A stretch of DNA of 64,000 nt from assembly GCA_027296625.1 (NCBI GenBank), contig JAPUIX010000029.1:1-64000 (forward strand). Reading direction: 5' to 3'. The number at the start of each line of letters is the position of its first letter. Positions within the stretch are counted from its first letter, which is position 1. Source of the stretch: Gammaproteobacteria bacterium. Its GTDB lineage: Bacteria > Pseudomonadota > Gammaproteobacteria > JAKEHO01. The notes beneath the pieces are model-generated. The model saw only the letters and a list, made by a program, of their open reading frames with translations, was not told the DNA's origin and did not search any database. Below are positions 10,313 to 17,984 of the stretch, in pieces. A program made the position numbers and the translations under genes.

Positions 10313-10977
10313 GTTGCATCTCCGTCACGAAAGTCTTCGAAATCGATTACCCGGTCGAAGCGCTTGAGCAAGTCATGATCGTGGGTTACCGCCAAGAGCG
10401 TCGCATTGTGCTCGTCGACGCTACGAAACAACAGATCGAGAATGCGGCTCTTGTTTGTTGGATCTAGATTCCCGGTTGCTTCATCTGCAAGGATCACTTT
10501 CGGCCAGGGTAAGAGCGCCCGGCAGATCGCGGCACGTTGCTTTTCGCCTTGTGAGAGATCGTTGACAAGGCGCTTGAGCTTGTTGCCAATACCCATGCTC
10601 TCGGCAAGCATCGCCGCACGAGCGCGCACCTCCCCATCGAGCATAAGGGCGCCGGTAATGCGGTAAGGATGAAGGATATTATCGAGCACGTTGAGATAGT
10701 CCAGGAGTTCAAAATCCTGAAATACAAATCCGATGTTTGTAATCCGAAAATTACGACGCTCAGAATCCGTGAGTGCATCCACTCGCACGTCACCCACCTC
10801 CACCGTCCCACCGGCGGGCTGCAGGATACCGGCAATAAGGTTCAACAGTGTTGTCTTGCCCGAGCCACTGGGGCCAATCACAGCAATTTTTTCGCCCTCG
10901 GCAACAGCGAACTCAGGCACACGGAGCTGAAACTCGCCGTCCGGATAGCGAAACGCGAGACCACTGATGTTAATCAT
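10309..10977 (-). CDS. ABC transporter ATP-binding protein, MacB/LolD type
   Basis: This 222-residue cytosolic ATPase has Walker A GPSGSGKTT (about residue 36), the Q-loop in IGFVFQDFELL, the signature LSQGEKQRAAICRALL, Walker B VILADEATGNLD and the H-switch AVTHDHDLL. The EATGNLD form is typical of the LolD/MacB/FtsE branch and agrees with the FtsX-like permease encoded immediately downstream (4-bp overlap). It would energise the permease at the inner membrane. It starts at ATG 10977, 77 bp after the 612-residue protein gene. Confidence 0.93.
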   Translation of the reverse strand: MINISGLAFRYPDGEFQLRVPEFAVAEGEKIAVIGPSGSGKTTLLNLIAGILQPAGGTVEVGDVRVDALTDSERRNFRITNIGFVFQDFELLDYLNVLDNILHPYRITGALMLDGEVRARAAMLAESMGIGNKLKRLVNDLSQGEKQRAAICRALLPWPKVILADEATGNLDPTNKSRILDLLFRSVDEHNATLLAVTHDHDLLKRFDRVIDFEDFRDGDAT

Positions 10978-11054
10978 TGGTCCAGCATCCCCAGTCTAGA
11001 GTGTGGCGGTTGCCGGAAAGAAAGCTTAAAGACACCAAATGCTGAACTCTAGAC

Positions 11055-12893
11055 CTATTTACTTGCTGTCTGTGCATAAGGGTCGATCCGTTTTTCTTCG
11101 AGCAGCTCAAGCTCGGTGATCTTCCACACGCCGTCAACAGGCTCGACGATGATATTGGCGCGGTACTCGTTCTTACGCCCATGCACATGTCCCCAGTGAC
11201 CGACCGTCCCGAACGCCGTCCAGGTAGACTTGAACGATAAGGCCAAGGGGCGTTCGGGGTGCGGCTCAACGGCGACGTCCAGGATCTCGATCTCTTTTAC
11301 TTTGGCCTGCGCCCCGCCGGCCTTTTGTACGGCGAGCGATTTTCTGTTCTGCAAATATACATCGGCCAGCAGATCACCGCTCACGCTGACCGCAAGCTTG
11401 TCATAGACATCCTCTTCCCGGCGAAAATCGAACGCGCGGTACACGTTCTTGAGCAGGCTTTGTAAGACCAACGTCGCCTCTGCCTTGCTTAGCGCCGGGG
11501 CCATGATTGCGGGCTTGCCGATCGAGGCGTGCATGTACGGCGACAGCACCAGACTCGTCCCGAGCAGCAGTGCACCAACGACAACTTGAAAGCGGATCGA
11601 TCTCGATTGACGCCGTCGCGCCTTGATCTGCCATAACACCGGCACGAGCAGGAGCAGTCCCACTGCACTCCCTATCGGCACGCTAAACTTGGTGAGGGAG
11701 TCCGGCACGATCACCTCAGCGACCTGCGGCGGCTTGTAGTTTTTCAAGAAGTTGGTCCACCTATGTACGTTGTCATCGGGCGTCACGAAAGATAGCAATG
11801 GGCCGGCCGGATCGATCGCGGTGGCCGGCACGCGCTGGACCTGATCGGTAAAGAGTTCCCAATCGACGGTAACCTCCTTTGGCAACGCGTCGGTAAGATA
11901 GGCGAGCTTTACCCCCACGATGGCGGTCGAGAGCTCAAGACGTTCAGGCTGCTCCAGTAACTGAATGCCGGTCAATGCTACCTTTACATAGTCGGCCCGA
12001 TCGAGGATCGGGCGAAGCGATTCGCCATCAACCAAAACGGTATTCTTATCTAACATGAACTCGCCGACCCGTTTCTTCAGCGGCTCCCACTCGTCGACCT
12101 CGATGTACTCGTCCCCGCGGAGGCCAAGATCCATCCATTCCTCCAAGTCCTTCACGCGTGTGAGAATCTCGTGGCGCACCTCGTAAGGTTCGACATAGAG
12201 ATAAGACATCAGCGCCGACTTGTGGTGACGCTTGAGATTCGGATTGCCAAACTTCGAGTACCAGGGATCTTCCCAGTCAAGCGCCAGACGCGCGGGAGCA
12301 CCGAGATAGCGAAAGTCGATAATGGGGACGGCCTTGTGGTAGGCGATAAAACCGATAGTGACCAAGGCGCGGCCTTCCTTGTCCAGAGGCGGGATGATGG
12401 TCAGCGTCTTCGGCTTCTTTTTCGGAAACGGGTAGACGACCTCCGCGTAGAGCACTCGTTTATCCTTTGGCGCTTCCGGCATACGTCGGCGTGTGTACGG
12501 ATTGATCATGCCCGCGAAAGGTGACTGGCGATCGGTACGCAGGCGTGGCTCGACGAGTTGCAGCTGCGCCTCTAACTTTTCACCGGTATCCGTGACGAAT
12601 TGAAATTTTTCGGAGGCAAAGATTTTCAACCGCTCTTCCGGCGCCGGGCGCTGCACCTTGGAATCTTTGACCCAGTCGTCCGGAATCAGCTCTTCGAAGA
12701 ATTCGAGATCGCCGATGTGCACCTCTAGCACCAGCCTGACGTGGTCATCCAGAACGTAGATCTCGACGATGTTGGGCGCGGTCTCGGCGCCTGTCAGGTT
12801 AATCCAGTCGGCGCGCGCCGATCCGATGCTGGTGACTACGGCAAGCAGGGCAGCTGCCCAGAGCGCTCGCGCTAAGTCCGCAACATTACTCAT
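11055..12893 (-). CDS. Membrane-anchored periplasmic protein, unknown family, first gene of the pLGIC operon
   Basis: A 612-residue protein with a signal peptide (LWAAALLAVVTSIGSARA) and a mature N-terminus DWINLTGAETAPNIVEIYV. A long soluble region follows, then two hydrophobic helices at about residues 415-435 and 440-457 (VPIGSAVGLLLLVPVLW and VVVGALLLGTSLVL), and a C-terminal soluble domain of about 150 residues (VYDKLAVSVSGDLLADVYLQ, DGVWKITELELLEEKRI). The repeated beta-strand-like patterns suggest a sensory or structural role, but I do not recognise the family. The frame opens earlier (13082), but the signal peptide fixes ATG 12893. A truncated N-terminal copy lies at 17559-17837, so this gene has been duplicated. 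It probably heads the operon with the ABC pair, the binding protein and the channel. Confidence 0.8.
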   Translation of the reverse strand: MSNVADLARALWAAALLAVVTSIGSARADWINLTGAETAPNIVEIYVLDDHVRLVLEVHIGDLEFFEELIPDDWVKDSKVQRPAPEERLKIFASEKFQFVTDTGEKLEAQLQLVEPRLRTDRQSPFAGMINPYTRRRMPEAPKDKRVLYAEVVYPFPKKKPKTLTIIPPLDKEGRALVTIGFIAYHKAVPIIDFRYLGAPARLALDWEDPWYSKFGNPNLKRHHKSALMSYLYVEPYEVRHEILTRVKDLEEWMDLGLRGDEYIEVDEWEPLKKRVGEFMLDKNTVLVDGESLRPILDRADYVKVALTGIQLLEQPERLELSTAIVGVKLAYLTDALPKEVTVDWELFTDQVQRVPATAIDPAGPLLSFVTPDDNVHRWTNFLKNYKPPQVAEVIVPDSLTKFSVPIGSAVGLLLLVPVLWQIKARRRQSRSIRFQVVVGALLLGTSLVLSPYMHASIGKPAIMAPALSKAEATLVLQSLLKNVYRAFDFRREEDVYDKLAVSVSGDLLADVYLQNRKSLAVQKAGGAQAKVKEIEILDVAVEPHPERPLALSFKSTWTAFGTVGHWGHVHGRKNEYRANIIVEPVDGVWKITELELLEEKRIDPYAQTASK

Positions 12894-13148
12894 TACGTGC
12901 AAGATTGAACCGTTGGAGTAGCTGCTGCGAGTGAACTGGTCTGGACTGCCTGTTAATAAAGCTATTCCTCGTGCGGCTCTTTTCTTCGCGGCATCCCATA
13001 AGCAACGCAGGAAGTTGTAACCATCAAGATAAATCTTGAAAGTTTGCCGGTTGGCCTGGCAATTCTTTTTCAGTTTCTCCACGCATTTAGGGGTCCTGCT
13101 CCCTGCCCTGCCTCCCCAACTCCCCGCTGTCGCAGGGGCAAGCCCTGG

Positions 13149-13584
13149 TCACTGCAGGTTGTACTTTTTCTTGAATGCGTCAACCAGGTCGCGCTGCGCC
13201 TCTTCGGCTTCGAGATTCCACTTGCCCGCCTTCATCGCATCGCTCAACGGATCCGGTACTCCCTTTATCGGAGCGGGTGGCTTATTTAGCCCAGGCACCG
13301 ACCAGGCCTGGTCAGGCGAAACTGCCATGCGCTCGACGATCTTGTCCTTTGTGATATTCCAGACCATGTTGTCCGAGGCCATGGACAAAGGTCCTGAATA
13401 CGTCTGTCGCACGCCATCATAGATCCCGTAACGGGTGTTCTCTTCATTAAAGAAATGATATGCGATGGCATGGCGGGGTTTGATGGCGCTCATTACCTTG
13501 CCAAACGCTGGCGGGGAGGTGTGTAACTCCGTGCCTACACCGAGCGCCGATCGCCGCGGCTCTAAACGAGGTTTGCTTCTTCAT
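13149..13584 (-). pseudogene. Internally deleted MBL-fold hydrolase gene (C-terminal remnant)
   Basis: The readable C-terminal part (GVGTELHTSPPAFGKVMSAIKPRHAIAYHFFNEE... DNMVWNITKDKIVERM) is a paralogue of the intact hydrolase at 15993-17282 (NVGTQIHTPPPAFGKVMSMVKPRMAIAYHFFND). Just upstream, a good ribosome site (GGGAGGATCC) and an ATG at 13584 open a different frame, MKKQTSFRAAAIGA, which looks like a signal-peptide start. The most economical reading is that the original start was fused to the last third of the gene by a deletion that removed the metal-binding HxHxDH region and left the two parts out of frame. It cannot encode an active enzyme. The last about 50 residues diverge from the paralogue. 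Confidence 0.8.
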
Positions 13585-13678
13585 CCTGGATCCTCCCCAA
13601 ATCTATTGAGGTTAATGCTCGGTCAACCCTTGTCTAGCTCGCCCATCAGGGTGTTGTTATCTTGAACTCGTACTCGTA

Positions 13679-13711
13679 TAGGACTCGAACCTACGACCAA
13701 GGGATTATGAG
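13679..13711 (-). repeat. tRNA 3'-half fragment, left copy (candidate attachment site)
   Basis: The minus strand reads the anticodon loop CTCATAA (anticodon CAU), the 3' anticodon stem, the variable loop and a complete T-arm (GTAGG TTCGAGT CCTAC) of a tRNA of the Ile2/Met type. No 5' half and no acceptor stem are present. The same 33 bases recur exactly at 17429-17461 in the same orientation. This is the footprint expected from integration into a tRNA gene. Confidence 0.8.
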
Positions 13712-13964
13712 AACCTCCCAAAACAGATTCAACACTATCCAGGAAAAAGAAACAAACGATTAGGCGAGTGATTCCCCCTGTAAACGCATCTCGGATCACC
13801 ATGGATCGGCTCAGGGTGGTAGCAATCTCGTAGCAGATTCCTTATTAATAGTCGGCGCGATCGCAGCATTTTGGACCATCAAACGGGTTATGGGATTCTG
13901 GGCCTAAGCGATCCACTTCATCGATAGGAGACGATCCTAGCAGGACTGAAACGTGCTCGACGCG

Positions 13965-14008
13965 AACGTCCGCTTTTGGCCGAAAGCAGACATTCATTGA
14001 TTCGGGAC
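13965..14008. repeat. Dispersed hairpin-like repeat, copy 1
   Basis: The sequence begins AACGTCCGCTTTTGGCCGAA and is about 80 percent identical to 15349-15392. The core CCGCTTTTGGCCGAAAGC is an imperfect inverted repeat that could form a short hairpin. It resembles intergenic palindromic elements and is non-coding here. Confidence 0.55.
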
Positions 14009-14023
14009 TTTTTCGGGATCTAG

Positions 14024-14185
14024 TTATGCGTCGTTACCCTTACGCGCGTACGCGAGGAGAAACGAAAACTGCTCATTAAAGGACTGATACCGAGAGATCT
14101 GATCTGCAGCCGCCTTGAGGATCAAACCATCTCCCGGCAGGAGCGCACCATGTTGGAAGAGTATCTGCACAAGGCGAAAAACTAA
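14024..14185 (+). other. Possible decayed coding remnant
   Basis: An open frame without a usable start codon encodes a basic, helical stretch (VREEKRKLLIKGLIPRDLI ... ISRQERTMLEEYLHKAKN) ending at TAA 14183-14185. The composition is protein-like and unlike random sequence. No family recognised. It lies in the otherwise geneless 13712-14454 interval, between the left tRNA fragment and the SYLF gene, and is most simply a gene 3' end left by deletion. Confidence 0.3.
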
Positions 14186-14298
14186 GATGCGGGGCCGGAG
14201 CCATAGAGCCTACGATAGATAGGCAGCTATGCATGCCACCGGGCTAATTTGTGGGCCGGCACGGGTATATTTCCGTAGAGGCGCAGGGGGCACGTGTG

Positions 14299-14304
14299 TA
14301 TAAT
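14299..14304 (+). promoter_or_regulatory. Candidate -10 element upstream of the SYLF gene
   Basis: A perfect TATAAT hexamer is present, but no good -35 is seen 16-18 bp upstream. Transcription from here would give a leader of about 145 nt that includes a GGCCAG-CTT-CTGGCC hairpin (near 14356-14370). Confidence 0.35.
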
Positions 14305-14454
14305 GCGCCCCGGGGGAAAGGTTCAAGTGGCTGCCTGAAAACTGCCTGTGCGCTGGCCAGCTTCTGGCCGGGCCGTCCGACAGGGCGCCACCGCTTTTAC
14401 CTTCCCGCTGAAGCGCTTTAATCAGAATCTAATCGAATAAGAGGAGGACCCCAG

Positions 14455-15138
14455 ATGAGTGCTCTGAAGAGATTAACCTTAACAATGGCTGTGCTTGTTG
14501 CGCCGTTTCTCATAGCGTCAGGCGCGGCGGCGGCCGAGACCGACGCCCAGAAGGCCCAGAAATTGGTGAATGCGGCGACGGTGACCTTTCAAAGTTTTGT
14601 CTCCAACCCGGACACCCCCTGGATTGGCGAACACCTCAAGGAGGCGCGCGCTGTTATGATTGTCCCCGAGCAGGTAAAGGGCGCGTTTATCGTTGGCGCC
14701 ACGGGCGGTACCGGCGTCTTGTTGGCGAATCATGCGGGTGAATGGAGCGACCCAGCGTTCATTGACTTAGGGGGGATCAGTTTCGGCCTGCAGGTCGGCG
14801 CTAAGGCCTCGGAGGTCCTGTTGCTGGCGATGACCGAGGCGGGGGAGAAGGCGCTACTCGGTACCAAGGTCACGCTTGGGGCCGACGTCGGCATCGCGGC
14901 CGGACCGGTTGGTACTGGCGCTGCAGCGGGCACCGTGGATCTCCTGGCCTGGTCCCAGTCAAAAGGCGCCTATCTCGGTTTGGCTCTCGACGGTGCCGTT
15001 ATTGCCCCGGCCAACAAGTGGAACCAAGCTTATTATCTGCAAGACGACATCACGCCCTACGACATCATCAGGGCACAGACCTATAAGAACCCGAAGGCGC
15101 GAGGTCTGGTGCATGCCGTCGCGGAGGCGGCCGACTAA
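14455..15138 (+). CDS. SYLF-domain (Ysc84-like) lipid-binding secreted protein
   Basis: The 227-residue protein has a signal peptide (LTMAVLVAPFLIASGAAAA) and a SYLF/YSC84 domain over most of its length. Family landmarks are LKEARAVMIVPEQVKGAFIVGATGG, PAFIDLGGISFGLQVGAKASEVLLL, KVTLGADVGIAAGPVG and YLGLALDGAVI. SYLF domains bind phosphoinositides in eukaryotes; bacterial periplasmic versions are uncharacterised. A strong ribosome site (AGAGGAGGACCCCAG) precedes the ATG. It is monocistronic, followed by a clear terminator, and is one of two intact genes between the tRNA-fragment repeats. Confidence 0.92.
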   Translation: MSALKRLTLTMAVLVAPFLIASGAAAAETDAQKAQKLVNAATVTFQSFVSNPDTPWIGEHLKEARAVMIVPEQVKGAFIVGATGGTGVLLANHAGEWSDPAFIDLGGISFGLQVGAKASEVLLLAMTEAGEKALLGTKVTLGADVGIAAGPVGTGAAAGTVDLLAWSQSKGAYLGLALDGAVIAPANKWNQAYYLQDDITPYDIIRAQTYKNPKARGLVHAVAEAAD

Positions 15139-15208
15139 GCGTAGGCCTGATGCCATACCAAGCTGCTCAGTCCCCGGGCTAATAACGCCGGGGCGACTGA
15201 TCAAACCG

Positions 15209-15237
15209 AAAGGGCCGCAGTCAGCGGCCCTTTTTTT
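15209..15237 (+). terminator. Rho-independent terminator of the SYLF gene
   Basis: The GGGCCGC/GCGGCCC stem (15212-15218 with 15224-15230), extended by flanking A/T pairs, has a 5-nt loop and seven Ts. Confidence 0.93.
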
Positions 15238-15265
15238 GACCGAGACAGCTGTCCACCCTAACAAC

Positions 15266-15463
15266 CTATTTCTTCCGGAATTTTTCAGCTATCTCGTTTG
15301 CCCGATTCTTCCCCTCCTCGAGTTCATCCGGGGTCATTTCGTCTTTTAAACGTCCGCTTTTGGCCGCAAGCAGCCGTTCATTTATGCGTGACGAAAGTGT
15401 GCCACACTGAAATGCGGTGAGATGCAAATGAGGTGCAATTGAAATACGGTTTGAAATGAGCAA
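15266..15463 (-). other. Small ORF, possibly a C-terminal gene remnant
   Basis: A 65-codon frame whose last 35 residues (LKDEMTPDELEEGKNRANE) look like the acidic helical tail seen at the C-terminus of Sel1-repeat proteins, while the first part runs through the repeat at 15349-15392. No ribosome site is seen. It may be a real small protein, but a truncated 3' end is more likely. Confidence 0.25.
15349..15392. repeat. Dispersed hairpin-like repeat, copy 2
   Basis: The AACGTCCGCTTTTGGCCGCA start matches the element at 13965-14008, with divergence concentrated in its right half. The two copies lie in the same orientation 1.4 kb apart, flanking the SYLF gene. Confidence 0.5.
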
Positions 15464-15673
15464 GCGTCGTAAGTGACTAAGTTAGTTGATTACTTAAAAT
15501 TATAATTGTGCCCTCATAATGCTCCGTACGAAGGCCATAGGAATTAACTGACTAAGGCGCAACGTCCCCTTCCGACCCAATGCGGACATTGGTGAGCAAG
15601 CTTAGAGTTACTCTAATTAATATGTTATTGTTGCTCTGACTCCGAAACAATCAAGAATAAGGGGGATGGTTCA

Positions 15674-15958
15674 ATGATGCGTAATTCCATTAGCCAAGTG
15701 ATTGCCATAGCAGGCTTGGCAGTAGCAGCGTGCTCCCCTTCCGACGATACGTCAACTTCTCCCGACATCGCGGAAGACCACTTCCACCCGAAAGGCAAGC
15801 CGCCGTCCGAGCACACGATCAAGGTCCTTAAGGAGGCGCGAGCCGGCCTGCCTTTCGCCGACAAGCGGGACTTCGCGGAGCAGTCCAGGGGTTTCATTGC
15901 AGCGCCGGAATCCAAGCAGCTGTCTCTTTCCAAACCTACGTCAGTGAACTTACATTGA
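15674..15958 (+). pseudogene. N-terminal fragment of a BDS1/SdsA-type alkylsulfatase lipoprotein
   Basis: A 94-codon frame with a lipoprotein signal peptide (IAIAGLAVAAC). The mature part HFHPKGKPPSEHTIKVLKE ... LPFADKRDFAEQSRGFIAAPESKQ is the conserved entry segment of linear primary alkylsulfatases (several hundred residues, MBL-fold), in which GFIAAPE-type sequence precedes the catalytic domain. Here homology stops and the frame ends after 18 further codons, so the metallohydrolase domain is missing. The ribosome site (AAGGGGGATG) and ATG 15674 are intact, so a short lipoprotein could still be made. It lies 34 bp upstream of another MBL-fold gene. Confidence 0.65.
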
Positions 15959-15992
15959 AACCTCATCTAATATTAAGAAAGGAGAACTTGTT

Positions 15993-17282
15993 ATGGGAAA
16001 ATTTATAAGTTCAAAATTTTTGTTTTTGGCAATGGTGGCTGTCGTGGTAGTAGCTGTGGCAGGTGTTTACATGAAAGGACGGTATGACGAACGTGCTGGC
16101 AAAGAATCCCCACTCATGGGACAGGCGGTCGAGGCCAATGACAAACCCACCGTGTCACCGACGAAAGCCAGGGGAGATCGTGGCGCATACTATCCTAATA
16201 CGGAAGATCTGGCGGCCGACGAGATGCGCATCATTTCTTGCGGAACGGGTATGCCCAATCAGCGCCCCTCGCAGGCAGCTTCATGCTGGCTGGTCGAACT
16301 GGGGAACGGTGACAAGTTCCTTTTCGATATCGGTACGGCTTCGGCGGATAACCTTGCGGCGTTGCTCATCCCCGCCGATTACCTCGACAAGATCTTCCTG
16401 AGCCATTTGCATACCGATCATTTCGGCGACTTTGGTGCGATATTTGTCGGCGGGTTGATAAACGGTCGGACCGTCCCATTGCGCGCGTGGGGGCCAAGCA
16501 GTTCGAAGCCCGAATGGGGCACCAAATACTCCCTGGAACACTGGCGGAAAGCGCTCAGCTGGGACGTTGATGGGAGAGCCGGTCGCCTGCCCGCGTCCGG
16601 GCAGGAACTAGAGATTAACGAGTTCGATTATAAGGGCGAGAATCAGATCGTATACCAGGACAATGGGGTGACCATCCGCTCCTGGCCCGCCATACACGTT
16701 ATCGATGGACCGGTCAGCTACAGCCTCGAGTGGAATGGCCTGAAGTTCGTCTTCGGCGGTGACACGTACCCCAACAAATGGTTCGTGGAATACGCCAAGG
16801 ATGCCGACGTTGTAATCCACGAATGTTTCATTACGGTCCCGGACCTGGTTGCGAAGATGAACTTCCCGGTGGCGAGAGCTTTGAATGTCGGCACACAGAT
16901 TCACACGCCACCGCCGGCCTTCGGTAAGGTCATGAGCATGGTAAAGCCTCGTATGGCGATCGCTTATCACTTCTTCAATGACTCCGACACCTCTCCAAAA
17001 ATTTTGGAGGGAATCAAATCGACCTATGACGGTCCGCTAACCTTGGCCGATGACATGATGGTTTGGAACGTGACCAAGGACAAAATCATCGTGCGAGAAG
17101 TGGTATTTCAAGAGGATGTCTGGGCGCCCCCACTGGTCAGGAAGGTCCCGGTTGACCGTAGCATCATGTTAACGGAATCGGACTGGGTCAGGCAGCACTC
17201 ATTGGATATGGGTGACATCATCCAAAAGATCTACGATCGGGCAAATAAGCTATATGGTACGAACGAAAAGCCGGGTTTTTAG
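15993..17282 (+). CDS. Exported MBL-fold metallo-hydrolase (GntH-like)
   Basis: This 429-residue protein has an N-terminal signal anchor (FLFLAMVAVVVVAVAGVYM) and a metallo-beta-lactamase fold. The di-zinc motif SHLHTDHFGDFG lies at about residues 137-149, with the later ligands plausible in FVFGGDTYPNKW, VVIHECF and AIAYHFF. The overall pattern resembles proteins often annotated as GntH-like MBL hydrolases; the substrate is unknown. A ribosome site AAGGAGAACTTGTT precedes the ATG. A broken paralogue lies at 13149-13584 and a truncated sulfatase just upstream, so the locus once held several MBL-type genes. Confidence 0.88.
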   Translation: MGKFISSKFLFLAMVAVVVVAVAGVYMKGRYDERAGKESPLMGQAVEANDKPTVSPTKARGDRGAYYPNTEDLAADEMRIISCGTGMPNQRPSQAASCWLVELGNGDKFLFDIGTASADNLAALLIPADYLDKIFLSHLHTDHFGDFGAIFVGGLINGRTVPLRAWGPSSSKPEWGTKYSLEHWRKALSWDVDGRAGRLPASGQELEINEFDYKGENQIVYQDNGVTIRSWPAIHVIDGPVSYSLEWNGLKFVFGGDTYPNKWFVEYAKDADVVIHECFITVPDLVAKMNFPVARALNVGTQIHTPPPAFGKVMSMVKPRMAIAYHFFNDSDTSPKILEGIKSTYDGPLTLADDMMVWNVTKDKIIVREVVFQEDVWAPPLVRKVPVDRSIMLTESDWVRQHSLDMGDIIQKIYDRANKLYGTNEKPGF

Positions 17283-17419
17283 AAATCAGACGCTCGGCCA
17301 GATAGCCTGATCGACCGCTCTTGGCCGTTTTCAGACGATCCCTCGCGACGAGATAAACAGAGCGATAGCAGGCGAGAAATGAGGCCTCGGCAAGCTGCGG
17401 GAAGCTAATAAATTAAAAG

Positions 17420-17461
17420 TGGGCCCGGTAGGACTCGAACCTACGACCAAGGGATTATGAG
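17420..17461 (-). repeat. tRNA 3'-half fragment, right copy (candidate attachment site)
   Basis: On the minus strand this copy runs from the CAU anticodon loop through the T-arm to the 3' acceptor strand CGGGCCC plus A. The usual encoded CCA is replaced by CTT. No 5' half follows. It shares the 33-bp core with 13679-13711, identical and in direct orientation. It is not a functional tRNA. Confidence 0.8.
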
Positions 17462-17464
17462 TAT

Positions 17465-17554
17465 TCAGGGCAGAGTTTCTTTTGCTTCAGCGAGTCCGAA
17501 GCCGATAGAAGGTGAACTGATCAACAGAAGCAATGCAGTAACGATGCGACCCAT
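17465..17554 (-). pseudogene. Signal-peptide stub truncated at the tRNA fragment
   Basis: A ribosome site (GGAGATAACGCG) and ATG at 17554 open a 29-codon frame, MGRIVTALLLLISSPSIGFG followed by LAEAKETLP and a stop. This is a typical Sec signal peptide with almost nothing after it. The stop codon falls 4 bp from the tRNA repeat, so the rest of the gene was apparently removed by the recombination that left the repeat there. Confidence 0.6.
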
Positions 17555-17558
17555 CGCG

Positions 17559-17837
17559 TTATCTCCAGGCGGGCAAGAAGCACACTCGCCATACTTTTAA
17601 CGTAGGTCGCTGCACATTGAGATCTTTTAGCCAGTCATCCGGTATCAATTCCTCAAAGGTCTCTAGGTCACCAATGTAAACCTGCAACACCAGTTTGACT
17701 CGGTTATCGAGGACGTAGATCTCAGCGATATTCGGCCAGGTCTCGGCACCGGTGAGATTGATCCAGTCGGCATTGGCGGCGAACATCCAAAGCCAAGACG
17801 CCAGAAACGCAACGGTGCGAACGAAACGTGATGGCAC
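17559..17837 (-). pseudogene. N-terminal fragment of a second copy of the 612-residue protein
   Basis: The frame encodes a signal peptide and then DWINLTGAETWPNIAEIYVLD and IGDLETFEELIPDDW, closely matching the mature N-terminus encoded at 11055-12893 (DWINLTGAETAPNIVEIYVLD). Homology ends after VQRP (about residue 78), and the frame stops 14 codons later. About 85 percent of the protein is missing. Confidence 0.82.
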
Positions 17838-17984
17838 GGCTATATTTCAGACAAAGAGACGCAGAATGATCTTTCAGTGATTGGGAATTCTGTTGTATTC
17901 CGCATTCTGCCACATCCCCATGTGTAGGAAACGCGGCAATAAACGCCGGCAGCTCACCGTCCGATAATGGCGATGATTCTTACC

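Noticed and set aside
17420-17461. A functional tRNA gene
   Set aside because: The sequence past the anticodon loop diverges into a truncated signal-peptide gene, so no D-arm or 5' acceptor strand exists, and the CCA end is altered.
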